DNA of 64,000 nt from Pelagibacteraceae bacterium AG-325-J17 (GTDB taxonomy: Bacteria > Pseudomonadota > Alphaproteobacteria > Pelagibacterales > Pelagibacteraceae). The number at the start of each line of letters is the position of its first letter. Positions within the stretch are counted from its first letter, which is position 1. The notes under the pieces are model-generated. The model searched no databases and was not told the DNA's origin. It worked only from the letters and a program-made list of their open reading frames with translations. The DNA lies in NCBI GenBank assembly GCA_003282825.1, contig QBYM01000004.1:1-64000 (forward strand), in the 5' to 3' direction. The position numbers and the translations under genes were made by a program. Positions 42,849-53,080 of this stretch are shown one piece after another.

Positions 42849-44107
42849 TTTAAGTTTAAAACTTCTGAACATAAATAAAGTGATCCAGTAATTATTAATA
42901 AGTCTCCTCGATTTAATTTTATAGATTTTATAGCCTTTTCAACACTTTCTGCATACTTTACATTTGGTAAGTGATTAAATTTATCTTTTAACTTTTTACC
43001 GCTAATAGCATTTGGTTGATTTGGTATATCAACAGTTGTAATTGATGAAATATTTTTTAGATATCCAATATAACTTTCATGGTCTTTATTGGCCATCATG
43101 CCAACTATTATATGTTTATTACAATCTAAACTTTGGAGGTAATCATTTAATACCCTTGCACCATCTTCATTATGATCTCCTGATATTAAAAATAGATTAT
43201 CCTTAACTAAATTTTTTAAGTTTCCAGTAGTAATCTCTTGAAGTCTTGCAATGTTGTTAATTTTTTGGATGCCTATTTTGATATTTTCATCTTTTATATT
43301 AAAATCTAACATTCTTAAGGTTGCTATAGCGGTTGAGATATTCTCTAATTGATAAAGACCAAGAACATTTGGTTCTGGTAGTTTCAATCCACCAAATTTA
43401 TCCTCATAATAAAAGTAACCATTTTCTCCATTTGTAAAAGAAAAGTCTTCATTAAAGAAAATCTTGTTTGATTGATTCTTAGAAATATTCCTTTTGATAT
43501 AGTTCATCGTATTTTGATTTTGTTTTGCTACTATGACATTTGAATTCAAAAGATTTGAAGTTTTTTCAAAAACAATTTTCTCAATAGTTTGGTCATTTTT
43601 AGGAAGCCAATCCAAATGATCTTTGCTTATTGATGTTATGATGGTTGCTAAATTTTTCTTTAGTATGTTAGTGGCATCAAATCTAAAAAATAACCCAGAC
43701 TCAACTAAGTTAATATTCTTTGGATATTGAGCAGCCTTATAAAAGTAACATGCTGTAAGAATTTCAAAAAAAGTAATTGGCTGATTATTATTAACTTTTT
43801 CTACTTCTTCAAAGAGGTCAGCTAGTTCATCATCTTTCAGCTCCTGGTTATTAAATACAAACCTTTCATTTATCTTTTGTATGTGGGGGCTAGTGTAAAC
43901 ATTGCATTTTATATTTGCCTCTTTTAAGATTGAATAACATGCTTGAATGGTTGAATTTTTCCCATTTGTGCCCACCACATTTATAGCTTTAATTTTATCT
44001 TGTGGATTTCCAAGCTTTTCACAAAGATTTAAAATTCGATCTAGGCTTAGATCAATTTCTTTAGGATGCAACTTTAGAAAGCGACTGAGTATTTTCTGTA
44101 GTTTCAT
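42845..44107 (-). CDS. folC: Folylpolyglutamate/dihydrofolate synthase
   Basis: INVVGTNGKNSTIQACYSILKEA, SPHIQKINERF, ISKDHLDWL. Confidence 0.93.
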   Translation of the reverse strand: MKLQKILSRFLKLHPKEIDLSLDRILNLCEKLGNPQDKIKAINVVGTNGKNSTIQACYSILKEANIKCNVYTSPHIQKINERFVFNNQELKDDELADLFEEVEKVNNNQPITFFEILTACYFYKAAQYPKNINLVESGLFFRFDATNILKKNLATIITSISKDHLDWLPKNDQTIEKIVFEKTSNLLNSNVIVAKQNQNTMNYIKRNISKNQSNKIFFNEDFSFTNGENGYFYYEDKFGGLKLPEPNVLGLYQLENISTAIATLRMLDFNIKDENIKIGIQKINNIARLQEITTGNLKNLVKDNLFLISGDHNEDGARVLNDYLQSLDCNKHIIVGMMANKDHESYIGYLKNISSITTVDIPNQPNAISGKKLKDKFNHLPNVKYAESVEKAIKSIKLNRGDLLIITGSLYLCSEVLNLN

Positions 44108-44990
44108 TTCCTTCAGTGCTTATAGCAGAATTTTTCCTTAACAATATTGATAATAAATTTCCAATTTTTTCAGACAGATTTTTTCTTTCAATAATTATGT
44201 CTACAAAACCAGTTTTTTCAACATATTCGCTTTTTTGAAAACCCTCTGGTAGCTCTTCTTTGACAGTGCCCTGAATTACTCTTGCACCAGCAAAAGCTAT
44301 TAAAGCTCCTGGTTCAGCAATATGAATATCACCTAACATAGCATATGAAGCTGTAATACCCCCAGCCGTTGGATCAGTAATACAAACTAAGTAAGGAAGA
44401 TTATTTTTTTTAAGTTCATTAATTGCAAGAGTTGTTCTAGTCATTTGAGATAATGAAATTAAACTTTCCATCATCCTCATTCCACCACCAGCGCTAATAC
44501 ATAAAAATGGAGTTTTATTTTCTATAGCGTGTTGAATACCATACAGAAAAGCCTCTCCTTCAGCAGCAGCCATTGAGGCTCCTAAAAAATCAAAGTCAGA
44601 TGCCACTGCAGTGATTTTAATATTATTAATTGATCCACTTACCACCATCATTCCACAATCCATTCCAGTTTTTTTTCGTGCACTCTTTAATCTGTCTTTA
44701 TAAGATTTTGAGTCTGTCCATTCTAAAGGATCATCTTTTGGAATAGGTGTTTTAAAAATCTCATAATTATTTTTTCCAAATAAAATATCAAATCTTTGTC
44801 TCGGTTTTATACGATGATGTTTATTACAGTCAGAACATACCCAAAGGTTTTCTTCCAAATCTTTCTTTAAGATTGGACCTTTACAGCATGACGTCCAGTC
44901 ACTATTAGCTATATCTTCTTTGGATGCTCTTTTATGTATAGCAGTTTTAATTTTTTCACCTGCTTTTATTATTTTAGTAATCCAATTCAT
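44061..44990 (-). CDS. accD: Acetyl-CoA carboxylase carboxyltransferase beta subunit
   Basis: Zn ribbon SCCKGPILKKDLEENLWVCSDCNKHHRI; SAGGGMRMMESLISLSQM, PTAGGITASYAMLGDI. Confidence 0.97.
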   Translation of the reverse strand: MNWITKIIKAGEKIKTAIHKRASKEDIANSDWTSCCKGPILKKDLEENLWVCSDCNKHHRIKPRQRFDILFGKNNYEIFKTPIPKDDPLEWTDSKSYKDRLKSARKKTGMDCGMMVVSGSINNIKITAVASDFDFLGASMAAAEGEAFLYGIQHAIENKTPFLCISAGGGMRMMESLISLSQMTRTTLAINELKKNNLPYLVCITDPTAGGITASYAMLGDIHIAEPGALIAFAGARVIQGTVKEELPEGFQKSEYVEKTGFVDIIIERKNLSEKIGNLLSILLRKNSAISTEGNETTENTQSLSKVAS

Positions 44991-45790
44991 TTAATTTTAT
45001 TTTTTAATTTTCTCACTACATTAGTAACATTTATGACAGTATTTTGTCTTTTTTTAATTGATTTTGTAATTTCTTTGCAAATCGCACTTCCAACAACTAA
45101 TCCATCAGCCTTTTTCAATAATTTTATAGTCTTTTCAGTAATACCGAATCCAATTACAACATTTTTTGATTTATTTTGTTTTTTAATTTTTTGGTATTCT
45201 TGAATTATTCTTTTTGGTGAAACTTTTAATTTTCCTCCTGTAGTAGATAACATACTAATATAATATATCATGTCATGAGAGTCTTTGATAATTTTTTTTA
45301 ATCTTAATTTAGAGGTAGTAGGCGAAATAAGCTGAATAAAATTAATCTTATTTTTTTTGCATTTTGAAGCAAAAATTTTATTTTCTGGATGAGGTAGATC
45401 CACAACTATTAAGCCATCAACTTTTGATTTCTTACATTTTTTAATAAATTTATTTTCGTTGTATTGATAAATCATATTATAATAGCCCATTAGTATAATT
45501 GGTTTGTCTTTTCTAAATTTCTTAAATTTGCTTACAATCGAAAAGATATCATTTATTTTAACCCCATTTTTTATTGCACGATAAGCACTTGTTTGAATTT
45601 GTCCCCCATCTGCAATAGGTGTGTTATGTGGAAATCCTAATTCACAAATATCAGCATATTTTGAGATTGATTTTAAAATTTCTAATGATTTTTTTTTAGT
45701 ATTGTCACCTGCTACAGTGTAGGTAAGAAGAGCAGGCCTATTTTCTTTTTTAGCTTTTTTAAAAGATTGATTTATTAGAGAATTATTCAT
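44987..45790 (-). CDS. trpA: Tryptophan synthase alpha chain
   Basis: LLTYTVAGDN, ELGFPHNTPIADGGQIQTSAYRAI, VGFGITEK. Confidence 0.95.
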   Translation of the reverse strand: MNNSLINQSFKKAKKENRPALLTYTVAGDNTKKKSLEILKSISKYADICELGFPHNTPIADGGQIQTSAYRAIKNGVKINDIFSIVSKFKKFRKDKPIILMGYYNMIYQYNENKFIKKCKKSKVDGLIVVDLPHPENKIFASKCKKNKINFIQLISPTTSKLRLKKIIKDSHDMIYYISMLSTTGGKLKVSPKRIIQEYQKIKKQNKSKNVVIGFGITEKTIKLLKKADGLVVGSAICKEITKSIKKRQNTVINVTNVVRKLKNKIK

Positions 45791-47019
45791 TAATATTTAC
45801 CCAATCTATCCTTTAAAATATCTCTATCTTTTTTGGCATCCCCACAGGAATTGACTATTAAAATTGTATCCTTACTTAATTTCGGTGCAATCTTTATGGC
45901 TTCAGCAAAAGCATGACTTGGTTCTAAACTTGGATTTAGTTTTTCAAATTTTGTTACCATCTTATATGCGTTTAAAGCAGCTTCATCTGTTGCATACGTA
46001 TATCTTGCTCTTTTGGTATCTTTCAAAAAACAATGAATCGGACTAACTCCAGGATAATCAAGACCAGCACTGATTGACTCTGTATCTTGAATTTGTCCCT
46101 CATTATTTTGACATACATAAGACGCGGCACCATGCAAAATTCCAATCTTAGCATTTCTACTTAAAGGAGCTGCATGTAATTTTGATTTCTTAGGTCCTCC
46201 AGCTTCTACACCAATTAATTCAATATGCTTTTTATCATAATCAATAAATTCGCTCCAAAAACCATAAGCTGAACTTCCACCTCCAACACAGTTAATTAAT
46301 TTTATTTTTTTTGGAATTTTCTTAAATTCTTTTTTCAATTGAATTTTAAGTTCTCTTGAGATTTGAGCTGTAGACCATCCACAGATTTTAACAAAAATGT
46401 TAGGGCCAACAGTTGAACCCACACACATGTGAGTATTATCACAATTTGAAACCCAATATCTCATACATTCACTCACTGCATCTACTAAAGTTTGACTTCC
46501 AGAATATACTGGTACAATCTCTGCACCATTTCTTCTCATTGCATCACAATTTGGTTTTTGTCTCTTAATATCTTTAGCTCCCATAAAAATTTTACATTTT
46601 AGACCAAACTTTTTTGCCGCCATACTTAGCATTTTTCCCGCATATCCAGCACCTGTATCACCTACTATATATTTTTTACCCATTGCCTTACAGATTAAGG
46701 CGTGAACAGTTGCATTATATATTTTGTGAGCTCCACCATTTGCCTCTGAAACAACTTTTGCCCAAATTTGTGCACCACCCAAATGACTAGATAAATTTTC
46801 TAATTTAATAAATGATGTAGGAGATCCTACGTAATTTTTAAAATAAAAATCTCTTTTTTTTATAAAATTTCTTTTTTTTCTTAGTTTATGAAATTCTTTT
46901 GTAAGATCCTCTACAGGTTTTTTAAGAGTTTCTGGAATAAAACTTCCACCAAATTTACCACCCCAGAAACCAAATTTGTCGTGTTGATCAATTAAAGGAA
47001 TATTTTTTTTAAGCTTCAT
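45790..47019 (-). CDS. trpB: Tryptophan synthase beta chain
   Basis: LENLSSHLGGAQIWAKVVSEANGGAHKIYNATVHALICKAMG; GGGSSAYGFWSEF. The usual THKIN region reads AHKIY. Confidence 0.93.
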   Translation of the reverse strand: MKLKKNIPLIDQHDKFGFWGGKFGGSFIPETLKKPVEDLTKEFHKLRKKRNFIKKRDFYFKNYVGSPTSFIKLENLSSHLGGAQIWAKVVSEANGGAHKIYNATVHALICKAMGKKYIVGDTGAGYAGKMLSMAAKKFGLKCKIFMGAKDIKRQKPNCDAMRRNGAEIVPVYSGSQTLVDAVSECMRYWVSNCDNTHMCVGSTVGPNIFVKICGWSTAQISRELKIQLKKEFKKIPKKIKLINCVGGGSSAYGFWSEFIDYDKKHIELIGVEAGGPKKSKLHAAPLSRNAKIGILHGAASYVCQNNEGQIQDTESISAGLDYPGVSPIHCFLKDTKRARYTYATDEAALNAYKMVTKFEKLNPSLEPSHAFAEAIKIAPKLSKDTILIVNSCGDAKKDRDILKDRLGKY

Positions 47020-47638
47020 TATTTAAATCAGTTAATTTATTTAAGAAAGTTTCTATTTTGTTAATATCTTTTAATCCAGAAGTTTCCAACCCTCCAGATA
47101 TATCAATAATATCTGCTATTTTCTTGTATTTTTCAAGATCATCATTAATCTGAATATTTCCTGCTAGCATTAGTTCTTTATCAGACTGGATATTCTCAAT
47201 TAAAGAATGATTGAATGACATACTTTTTTCGTATCCTTTACTATCAAATAAATAGATATCAGAAACATCCTTATATAACTGATAGTTTTTAACATCTTCA
47301 GAATTTTCAATAGTTAATGCGGTTATAATCTTTTTATTATATGTATTTTTTATAAATCTTATTTTATCAACACTACAGTTATAGAGCTGATAATAATCAA
47401 AGGGTAAATTTTTAATTTCTTCAAGAATAACTTTTTCAGGATTAACCAGGACTGCAACATAAAATGAATTTTTTTTATCAATATCAGTCAGCTCTATTAA
47501 TTTTTTTATATCAACATACCTTTTTGATTTTGGGTAATTAACAATGAAACCTATAAATTGAGGAGGACTTTTATGATTGACTATATACCTTAAAGTTTTG
47601 GTGTCAGAGACACCACAGATTTTTGATTTAAGAATCAT
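47009..47638 (-). CDS. trpF: Phosphoribosylanthranilate isomerase
   Basis: KICGVSDTKTLRYIVNHKSPPQFIGFI..SKRYVD; LAGNI, IDISGGLETSGLKD. Confidence 0.93.
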   Translation of the reverse strand: MILKSKICGVSDTKTLRYIVNHKSPPQFIGFIVNYPKSKRYVDIKKLIELTDIDKKNSFYVAVLVNPEKVILEEIKNLPFDYYQLYNCSVDKIRFIKNTYNKKIITALTIENSEDVKNYQLYKDVSDIYLFDSKGYEKSMSFNHSLIENIQSDKELMLAGNIQINDDLEKYKKIADIIDISGGLETSGLKDINKIETFLNKLTDLNNEA

Positions 47639-48309
47639 TGACTTAAATGATCGATTAAAGATGAAATATTTTTTTTAATGTTACCTTTAGTTATAGGCCT
47701 ACCTATTACCAGCCAATCACTTCCATTTTTAAAAGCTTGCTTGGGTGTTAAAACTCGTTTTTGATCATTAGCTTTTAGGTTAATTCTAATTCCAGGGGTA
47801 ATTATTTCTTTTTTAAATACTTTTTTGACTATAATTACTTCTTGAGGACTACATACTATGGCATCAAGTTTTGCTTTATTTGCTAATTTAGCTTGATGAT
47901 AAACTAATTTTCTTACATCTTTGTTAAAACCAATTTCTTTTAATGATTTATTATCCAGAGATGTCAAAATTGTGACTCCAACCAACTTAGTTTTACCTGA
48001 AACTTTTTTACAAGCTTTAAGGGCCTCTGGTCCGCTACTTATATGAATTGTCAAATAATTAACTTTTAAATCTTTAATTGCCTTAATTGTTGAAATACAT
48101 GTATTGGGTATATCGTGAAGTTTAAGATCCGCAAAAGTTATTTTATTTTTTAAATTTGATAAAAAGTTTCTACCATTCTTTGAGTTAAGAAACTCTAACC
48201 CAAATTTATAACCAATTTTTAGTTTTGGACTTTGTGTTTTTTTGATAATTTCTTTGATTTTTGAGATGTTATTAGTGTCACAAGCAACAAATATTTTATT
48301 CTTTTTCAT
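47635..48309 (-). CDS. pyrF: Orotidine 5'-phosphate decarboxylase
   Basis: FVACDTNN, TFADLKLHDIPNTC, TPGIRIN, WLVIGRPITKG. Confidence 0.95.
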   Translation of the reverse strand: MKKNKIFVACDTNNISKIKEIIKKTQSPKLKIGYKFGLEFLNSKNGRNFLSNLKNKITFADLKLHDIPNTCISTIKAIKDLKVNYLTIHISSGPEALKACKKVSGKTKLVGVTILTSLDNKSLKEIGFNKDVRKLVYHQAKLANKAKLDAIVCSPQEVIIVKKVFKKEIITPGIRINLKANDQKRVLTPKQAFKNGSDWLVIGRPITKGNIKKNISSLIDHLSQ

Positions 48310-48589
48310 TATTTAACTTTTTAAACAAGTCTTTTGACATTTTCCATTTTATTGTTCTTTTTTTTGGGACATTAATTTTTGTGCCTGTTTTAGGGTTTCT
48401 TCTTATTGACTCTCTCTGGATATTTGTACGGAATGTTCCAAATCCTCTTAATTCTACACCTTCACCTCGATTAAGAGTATTTCTAATTTCTTTTAAAATT
48501 ATATCTATAAGCTTATTTAAATCGCGAGATAGAAAATTAGGGTAGGATTTTTTTAACTGTTTTATTAGCTCTGATTTTACAATTGCCAA
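48296..48589 (-). CDS. ihfB: Integration host factor subunit beta
   Basis: KSELIKQLKKSYPNFLSRDLNKLIDIILKEI..RGEGVELRGFGTFRTNIQRESIRRNPKTGTKINVPKKRTIKWKMSKDL; downstream of rpsA. Confidence 0.92.
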   Translation of the reverse strand: MAIVKSELIKQLKKSYPNFLSRDLNKLIDIILKEIRNTLNRGEGVELRGFGTFRTNIQRESIRRNPKTGTKINVPKKRTIKWKMSKDLFKKLNNEKE

Positions 48590-48598
48590 TTTTATACT

Positions 48599-50326
48599 TT
48601 AATCTTTATTTTTGTCTTTTTTCTTTAAATCTTCCGATAAAGATGAAAATGGTAAATTTTTACCTGAACCCTCAGATCCATATTTTTCTAGAGCTTCTTT
48701 TTTTTCTATCTCTTCTAGAAGTTTAATACTTAGAACAACTTTTCTTTTTTCAATATCTAATTCTGCAATGGCACAATCAATTCTTTCTCCACCAGTAAAT
48801 CTTGATGGTCTTGAGTCAGCTGCGTTGATTGCGATGTTTGATTTTTTAATTAATAAATCAAGATCACATCCTTCAGGCTTTACATTCAATCCTTTATTAT
48901 CTGTAGAAATTATTTTAACCGTAATTGTTTGCTTAATTTTTTTATCCTTAAACCAATTAAAAGGATCTGGTTGAGTTTGACGGAAACCAACTCTAATTTT
49001 TTGATCTGGAACTTTTATTTCTAAAACTTTAACCTTTATTTTGTCACCTTTTTTATATTTAATTAGTTCTTCCTCACCATTATTTGAATAAGTTAAATCA
49101 TTACAATGTAAAAAAGTATCAATTTCAATATCTTCAATTTTAACAAATAGCGAGTATTCATTTTTATTAACAATTTCACCTTCTGCAATTGTACCTACAG
49201 GAAATTTTTTTTCAAAAGTCTCAAAAGGGTTTTCTAAAGTAAGTCTATGTGAAATTGCTACTCTTCTTTTTTCTTTATCTATTTCTGTTATAACGCAATC
49301 AATCTCGTCATTTATTTTAAACATTTTTTTAGCAGTAGCATTTTTTTTACTCCAACTTAGTTCACTTGAATGAAGTAAAGTAGTTAAACCTGGTTCTAAT
49401 TCACAAAAAGCACCAAAGTCCATAATCTTTACCACCTTAACTTTGTAAACTTTATTTAGTGCATAGTTTTCTATATGTTCAAATGGATCTGGAGATAGTT
49501 GTTTTACTGAACAACCAACTTGTAATTTTTCTTTATCAACAGTGATTACTTTGAGGTCATGTTTTTCTCCAATGTTAAAAACTTCATCTGGATGATTAAC
49601 TCTTGAGTATGATATTTCTTGAAGATGAACTAGAACATCTAATTCACCGTTTACATTAAAAAAACATCCAAATGTACTATAACCTTTTACCTCTGCACCT
49701 TTAATAATATCTCCTACTTTATATTTTTCTATTATTTTGGCTTTATCTTCTTTTTTAAAAGACGATATAATCTCTCTTCTTGAAACACACGCATTACCTC
49801 TTATTTTATCCAATTTAATTAAAGCAAACTTCTGAGGCTCATTCATCAAATGACTTATATCTTTTAAAGGTTTGTCACTTATTTGAGAACCTGGTAAAAA
49901 CATTAGAGAACCAGTGTCTATGTGCTCTACAATGCATCCACCTTTACACTTTGAAGTAATTTTTCCCATTATAGGTTCATTTTTTTCATAGGCCTGAACA
50001 AGCTTATCCCAGCCTTTTATTTTTTGAGCTTTATTTGCTGAAACTAATACCTCACCATTTTTATCCTCAATTTTTTCTAATAATACAGAAATTTTTTCAC
50101 CTATTTTAATTTTTTCTCCCAGACCCATGCTTTTAAGTTCGTTAATATCTAAAACAGGCTCGCTTTTTAATCCTTCAACAAAAAGGAACACAAATTTGTC
50201 AGTAATCTTATTTATTTTACCATCAATAATTTTACCTTCTTCTATTTGAATTTTTGAAAGTTGTGAATTTAGTAGTTTTTCGAATTCTTGAGTCTCAGGG
50301 CTTGAAAGATCTTTATAAATTTCCAT
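48599..50326 (-). CDS. rpsA: 30S ribosomal protein S1
   Basis: 575 aa with repeated S1 domains (VKVVKIMDFGAFCELEPGLTTLLHSSELSW). Confidence 0.97.
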   Translation of the reverse strand: MEIYKDLSSPETQEFEKLLNSQLSKIQIEEGKIIDGKINKITDKFVFLFVEGLKSEPVLDINELKSMGLGEKIKIGEKISVLLEKIEDKNGEVLVSANKAQKIKGWDKLVQAYEKNEPIMGKITSKCKGGCIVEHIDTGSLMFLPGSQISDKPLKDISHLMNEPQKFALIKLDKIRGNACVSRREIISSFKKEDKAKIIEKYKVGDIIKGAEVKGYSTFGCFFNVNGELDVLVHLQEISYSRVNHPDEVFNIGEKHDLKVITVDKEKLQVGCSVKQLSPDPFEHIENYALNKVYKVKVVKIMDFGAFCELEPGLTTLLHSSELSWSKKNATAKKMFKINDEIDCVITEIDKEKRRVAISHRLTLENPFETFEKKFPVGTIAEGEIVNKNEYSLFVKIEDIEIDTFLHCNDLTYSNNGEEELIKYKKGDKIKVKVLEIKVPDQKIRVGFRQTQPDPFNWFKDKKIKQTITVKIISTDNKGLNVKPEGCDLDLLIKKSNIAINAADSRPSRFTGGERIDCAIAELDIEKRKVVLSIKLLEEIEKKEALEKYGSEGSGKNLPFSSLSEDLKKKDKNKD

Positions 50327-50981
50327 TAATGTTTAATTTTTTGTCTATAATTTTTTTTATTTTTAAAAAACAGGCTCTTTTAGATAAATTTGACGTGTTA
50401 ATCAATATAGAATCTTTGGTTTTCTTTAGAGGGGAAATTTTACGATTATAGTCACTTTTATCACGTTTTTTAATGTTTTTTAGAACGTCTTTATAATTAA
50501 TTCTTTTATTAAGCCCCTTAAGCTCGTTATATCTTCTTAAAGCTCTGGTTTTAATATTTGCTGTTATAAAAAATTTTAAATTTGCATCTGGGATGATTTT
50601 GTAAGTAATATCTCTACCATCTAAACAAGAACCATCAAATTTTTTTGGGGGATTATATGCGCACTTTAATTGAAATGAGTGCACTAATTTTCTAATATTC
50701 TTGTTTCGTGCAATTAAAGAAGCTTCAGTTCCAATTTCATCAGTTAAAAGCTTTTTGCTTTTAAGCTTATCTAAATTTAAATTTTTAATTTCTCTTTTTA
50801 TAAAACTTTCATTATATCTATTTCGATGACTGGTCTTAAGATAAGCTATCATTCTATAAATCTTTCCTGTGTCTAAATATAAAAGATTATAATGTTTTGA
50901 TATTGTTTTACATAAAGTGCCAGCACCAGCCGCTGCAGGTGAATCAACTGCAATTTTTAATATATTTTTTCTAGATTTCAT
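50313..50981 (-). CDS. cmk: Cytidylate kinase
   Basis: KIAVDSPAAAGAGTLCKTISKHYNLLYLDTGKIYR, SCLDGRDITYKIIPDANLKFFITA. Confidence 0.93.
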   Translation of the reverse strand: MKSRKNILKIAVDSPAAAGAGTLCKTISKHYNLLYLDTGKIYRMIAYLKTSHRNRYNESFIKREIKNLNLDKLKSKKLLTDEIGTEASLIARNKNIRKLVHSFQLKCAYNPPKKFDGSCLDGRDITYKIIPDANLKFFITANIKTRALRRYNELKGLNKRINYKDVLKNIKKRDKSDYNRKISPLKKTKDSILINTSNLSKRACFLKIKKIIDKKLNINGNL

Positions 50982-52297
50982 TTTGTCAACATTTTGATGA
51001 TGCTTAGAAATGAAGGAAAAGAAGTTTTTATAGAATCTTTGTCATATATATGCCACTCTCCTCCAAACGATAGTGCAGCAATAACACTTGTCATAAAGAC
51101 TCTATGATCTTTTAAATAATTCTTTATTTCAATTTTTTTATTTATTTTCAACTTTGGGTTTCCAAATATTTTAATTGAATTTTTTGTTGTAATTGTTTTA
51201 ACTCCCATCATTCTTAGAATTTTTGAACCCCATTTTAATCTTGGACTTTCTTTTTTATTAAGTTCTTCTAAACTTTTAAAAAATGATACACCTTTTGCTT
51301 TTGCTGCTATCAAAAAAATAATTAAGAATTCATCAATAGTCTCACTGTTTAATTTTGAGGGACAGTTTATAGATTTCAATTTTTTTGGACTTTTAATAAA
51401 AATGTCAGCTACCATTTCTCCTTTATAGATTTTTTTTTTTGAAAATGAGATCTTAACTCCCATTTTTTTCAAAATAGTAAGTATTCCAGATCTTGATGGG
51501 TTAATATTTACATTTCTTATTAATAATTTAGAATTTTTACTTAATACAGTTAGAGCAATAAAAAAAGCACTAGAACTTATATCAGATGGAATTTTATAAT
51601 TTATTGGATTAATTTTTGTTACTTTATTTATCTCAATTAAATCAAATTTTTTCTTTTTTTTAATCTTTATTGGTAAATTTAAATGTTTAAAAAAAAGTTC
51701 TGTGTGATTTCTTGATTTTTTTGCTTTTATAATCGTCCTTCCATTTGTCTTTATTCCTCCGAACATAATACTACTTTTACATTGGGCAGATCCTTTTTTT
51801 TCATAATATTTAATTGGTTTTAATTTATTAGATCCTTTTATGGTTAATGGTAATCCATAGTTTTTATCAAGCTTAAAAGTTGCACCAAAATCACTTAGTG
51901 GATCAGTTACTCTTTTAAAATCTCTTTTTGATAAGCTTTTATCACCTATCATTTTGATTGGGACTGGAGTATCTATTAAAATTCCAAGAATTAATCTGCC
52001 AAGTGTTCCAGAGTTTTTTGCGTTAATAGTAAGGTTTTTTTTATATCTATATCCGTCAATTCCTTTACCGTAAACTTTGCATATCTTATTATTTATAATA
52101 ATTTTTATTCCAAGTTTTCTTACAGCCTGTATGGCAGCCATAACATCTTCAGAAAAAAGTAAATTCTGGGCTTTTGAAACTCCATTAGATAGAGATGAGA
52201 TTAATACCCATCTGATGCTTAAGCTTTTATCACCAGGAATTATAATCTTTCTATTAAAGTTGTTTATTCTTTTGTTAAAAATTATCTTATTTGCCAT
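50978..52297 (-). CDS. aroA: 3-phosphoshikimate 1-carboxyvinyltransferase
   Basis: IPGDKSLSIRWVLISSLSNG, NAKNSGTLGRLILGIL, DKSLSKRDFKRVTDPL. Confidence 0.96.
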   Translation of the reverse strand: MANKIIFNKRINNFNRKIIIPGDKSLSIRWVLISSLSNGVSKAQNLLFSEDVMAAIQAVRKLGIKIIINNKICKVYGKGIDGYRYKKNLTINAKNSGTLGRLILGILIDTPVPIKMIGDKSLSKRDFKRVTDPLSDFGATFKLDKNYGLPLTIKGSNKLKPIKYYEKKGSAQCKSSIMFGGIKTNGRTIIKAKKSRNHTELFFKHLNLPIKIKKKKKFDLIEINKVTKINPINYKIPSDISSSAFFIALTVLSKNSKLLIRNVNINPSRSGILTILKKMGVKISFSKKKIYKGEMVADIFIKSPKKLKSINCPSKLNSETIDEFLIIFLIAAKAKGVSFFKSLEELNKKESPRLKWGSKILRMMGVKTITTKNSIKIFGNPKLKINKKIEIKNYLKDHRVFMTSVIAALSFGGEWHIYDKDSIKTSFPSFLSIIKMLTK

Positions 52298-52303
52298 TAA
52301 TAA

Positions 52304-53080
52304 TTAATTAAATTTAAAACTGTTACCAAAATAAGCATTTTTAGCATTAATATCTTTAACAAGATTTGATGGAGTATCTTGTGCAATTATTTTACAATTA
52401 CTTAAAATCATAGCTATATCTACGCAAGCTAAAAGGTCTCTTGCCTGATGATCACAAATACAGATAGTTATTTGATTTTCCTGTTGAAGATTAACTATTA
52501 TTTCTTGTAACATTTTTATAGTTAACACATCTAAGGCTGCAAAACATTCATCTAAGAGAAGTACTTTTGGATTGCTCAATAAAGATAATGAAATAACTAA
52601 TTTTTTTTTCTGACCTCCTGATAAAAATTTTGCTTTTATATTTTTAACATTTTCTAGTTCAAACTTCGAAAGCAAATAATCAATTCTTTCTTGTCGTAAA
52701 TTTTTATTTTGTATTACGATTTCACTAATAGCTTTAAGATTATCTAGAAGTGTTAAATCATTAAAATAGCCACCATACTGTGGTACATATCCAACTTTAA
52801 ATTTTTTAGTTCTTAAATAAATAGGATACTGAGATACATCTTCACCATTAATTTTAATTTTTCCATGTTTAGGGTTGATTAATCCTGTTATAAGATTAAA
52901 AATAGTTGACTTACCCACACCATTTGGACCAAGCATGCCAAAAATTTGACCTTCATTTATTTTAAAACTTATATTATCCAGAATTAACCTATTACCATAT
53001 GCAAGAGATATATTTTCAAATTCGATTATAGATTTAATTTTTTTAAAAGATTTGATTCTAAATTTTTTAATTACTGCCAT
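52304..53080 (-). CDS. lptB: LPS export ABC transporter ATP-binding protein LptB
   Basis: MLGPNGVGKSTIFNLITGLINPKHGKIKINGEDVSQYPIYLRTKKFKVGYVPQ, LSGGQKKKL, YFGNSFKF C-terminus. Confidence 0.92.
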   Translation of the reverse strand: MAVIKKFRIKSFKKIKSIIEFENISLAYGNRLILDNISFKINEGQIFGMLGPNGVGKSTIFNLITGLINPKHGKIKINGEDVSQYPIYLRTKKFKVGYVPQYGGYFNDLTLLDNLKAISEIVIQNKNLRQERIDYLLSKFELENVKNIKAKFLSGGQKKKLVISLSLLSNPKVLLLDECFAALDVLTIKMLQEIIVNLQQENQITICICDHQARDLLACVDIAMILSNCKIIAQDTPSNLVKDINAKNAYFGNSFKFN

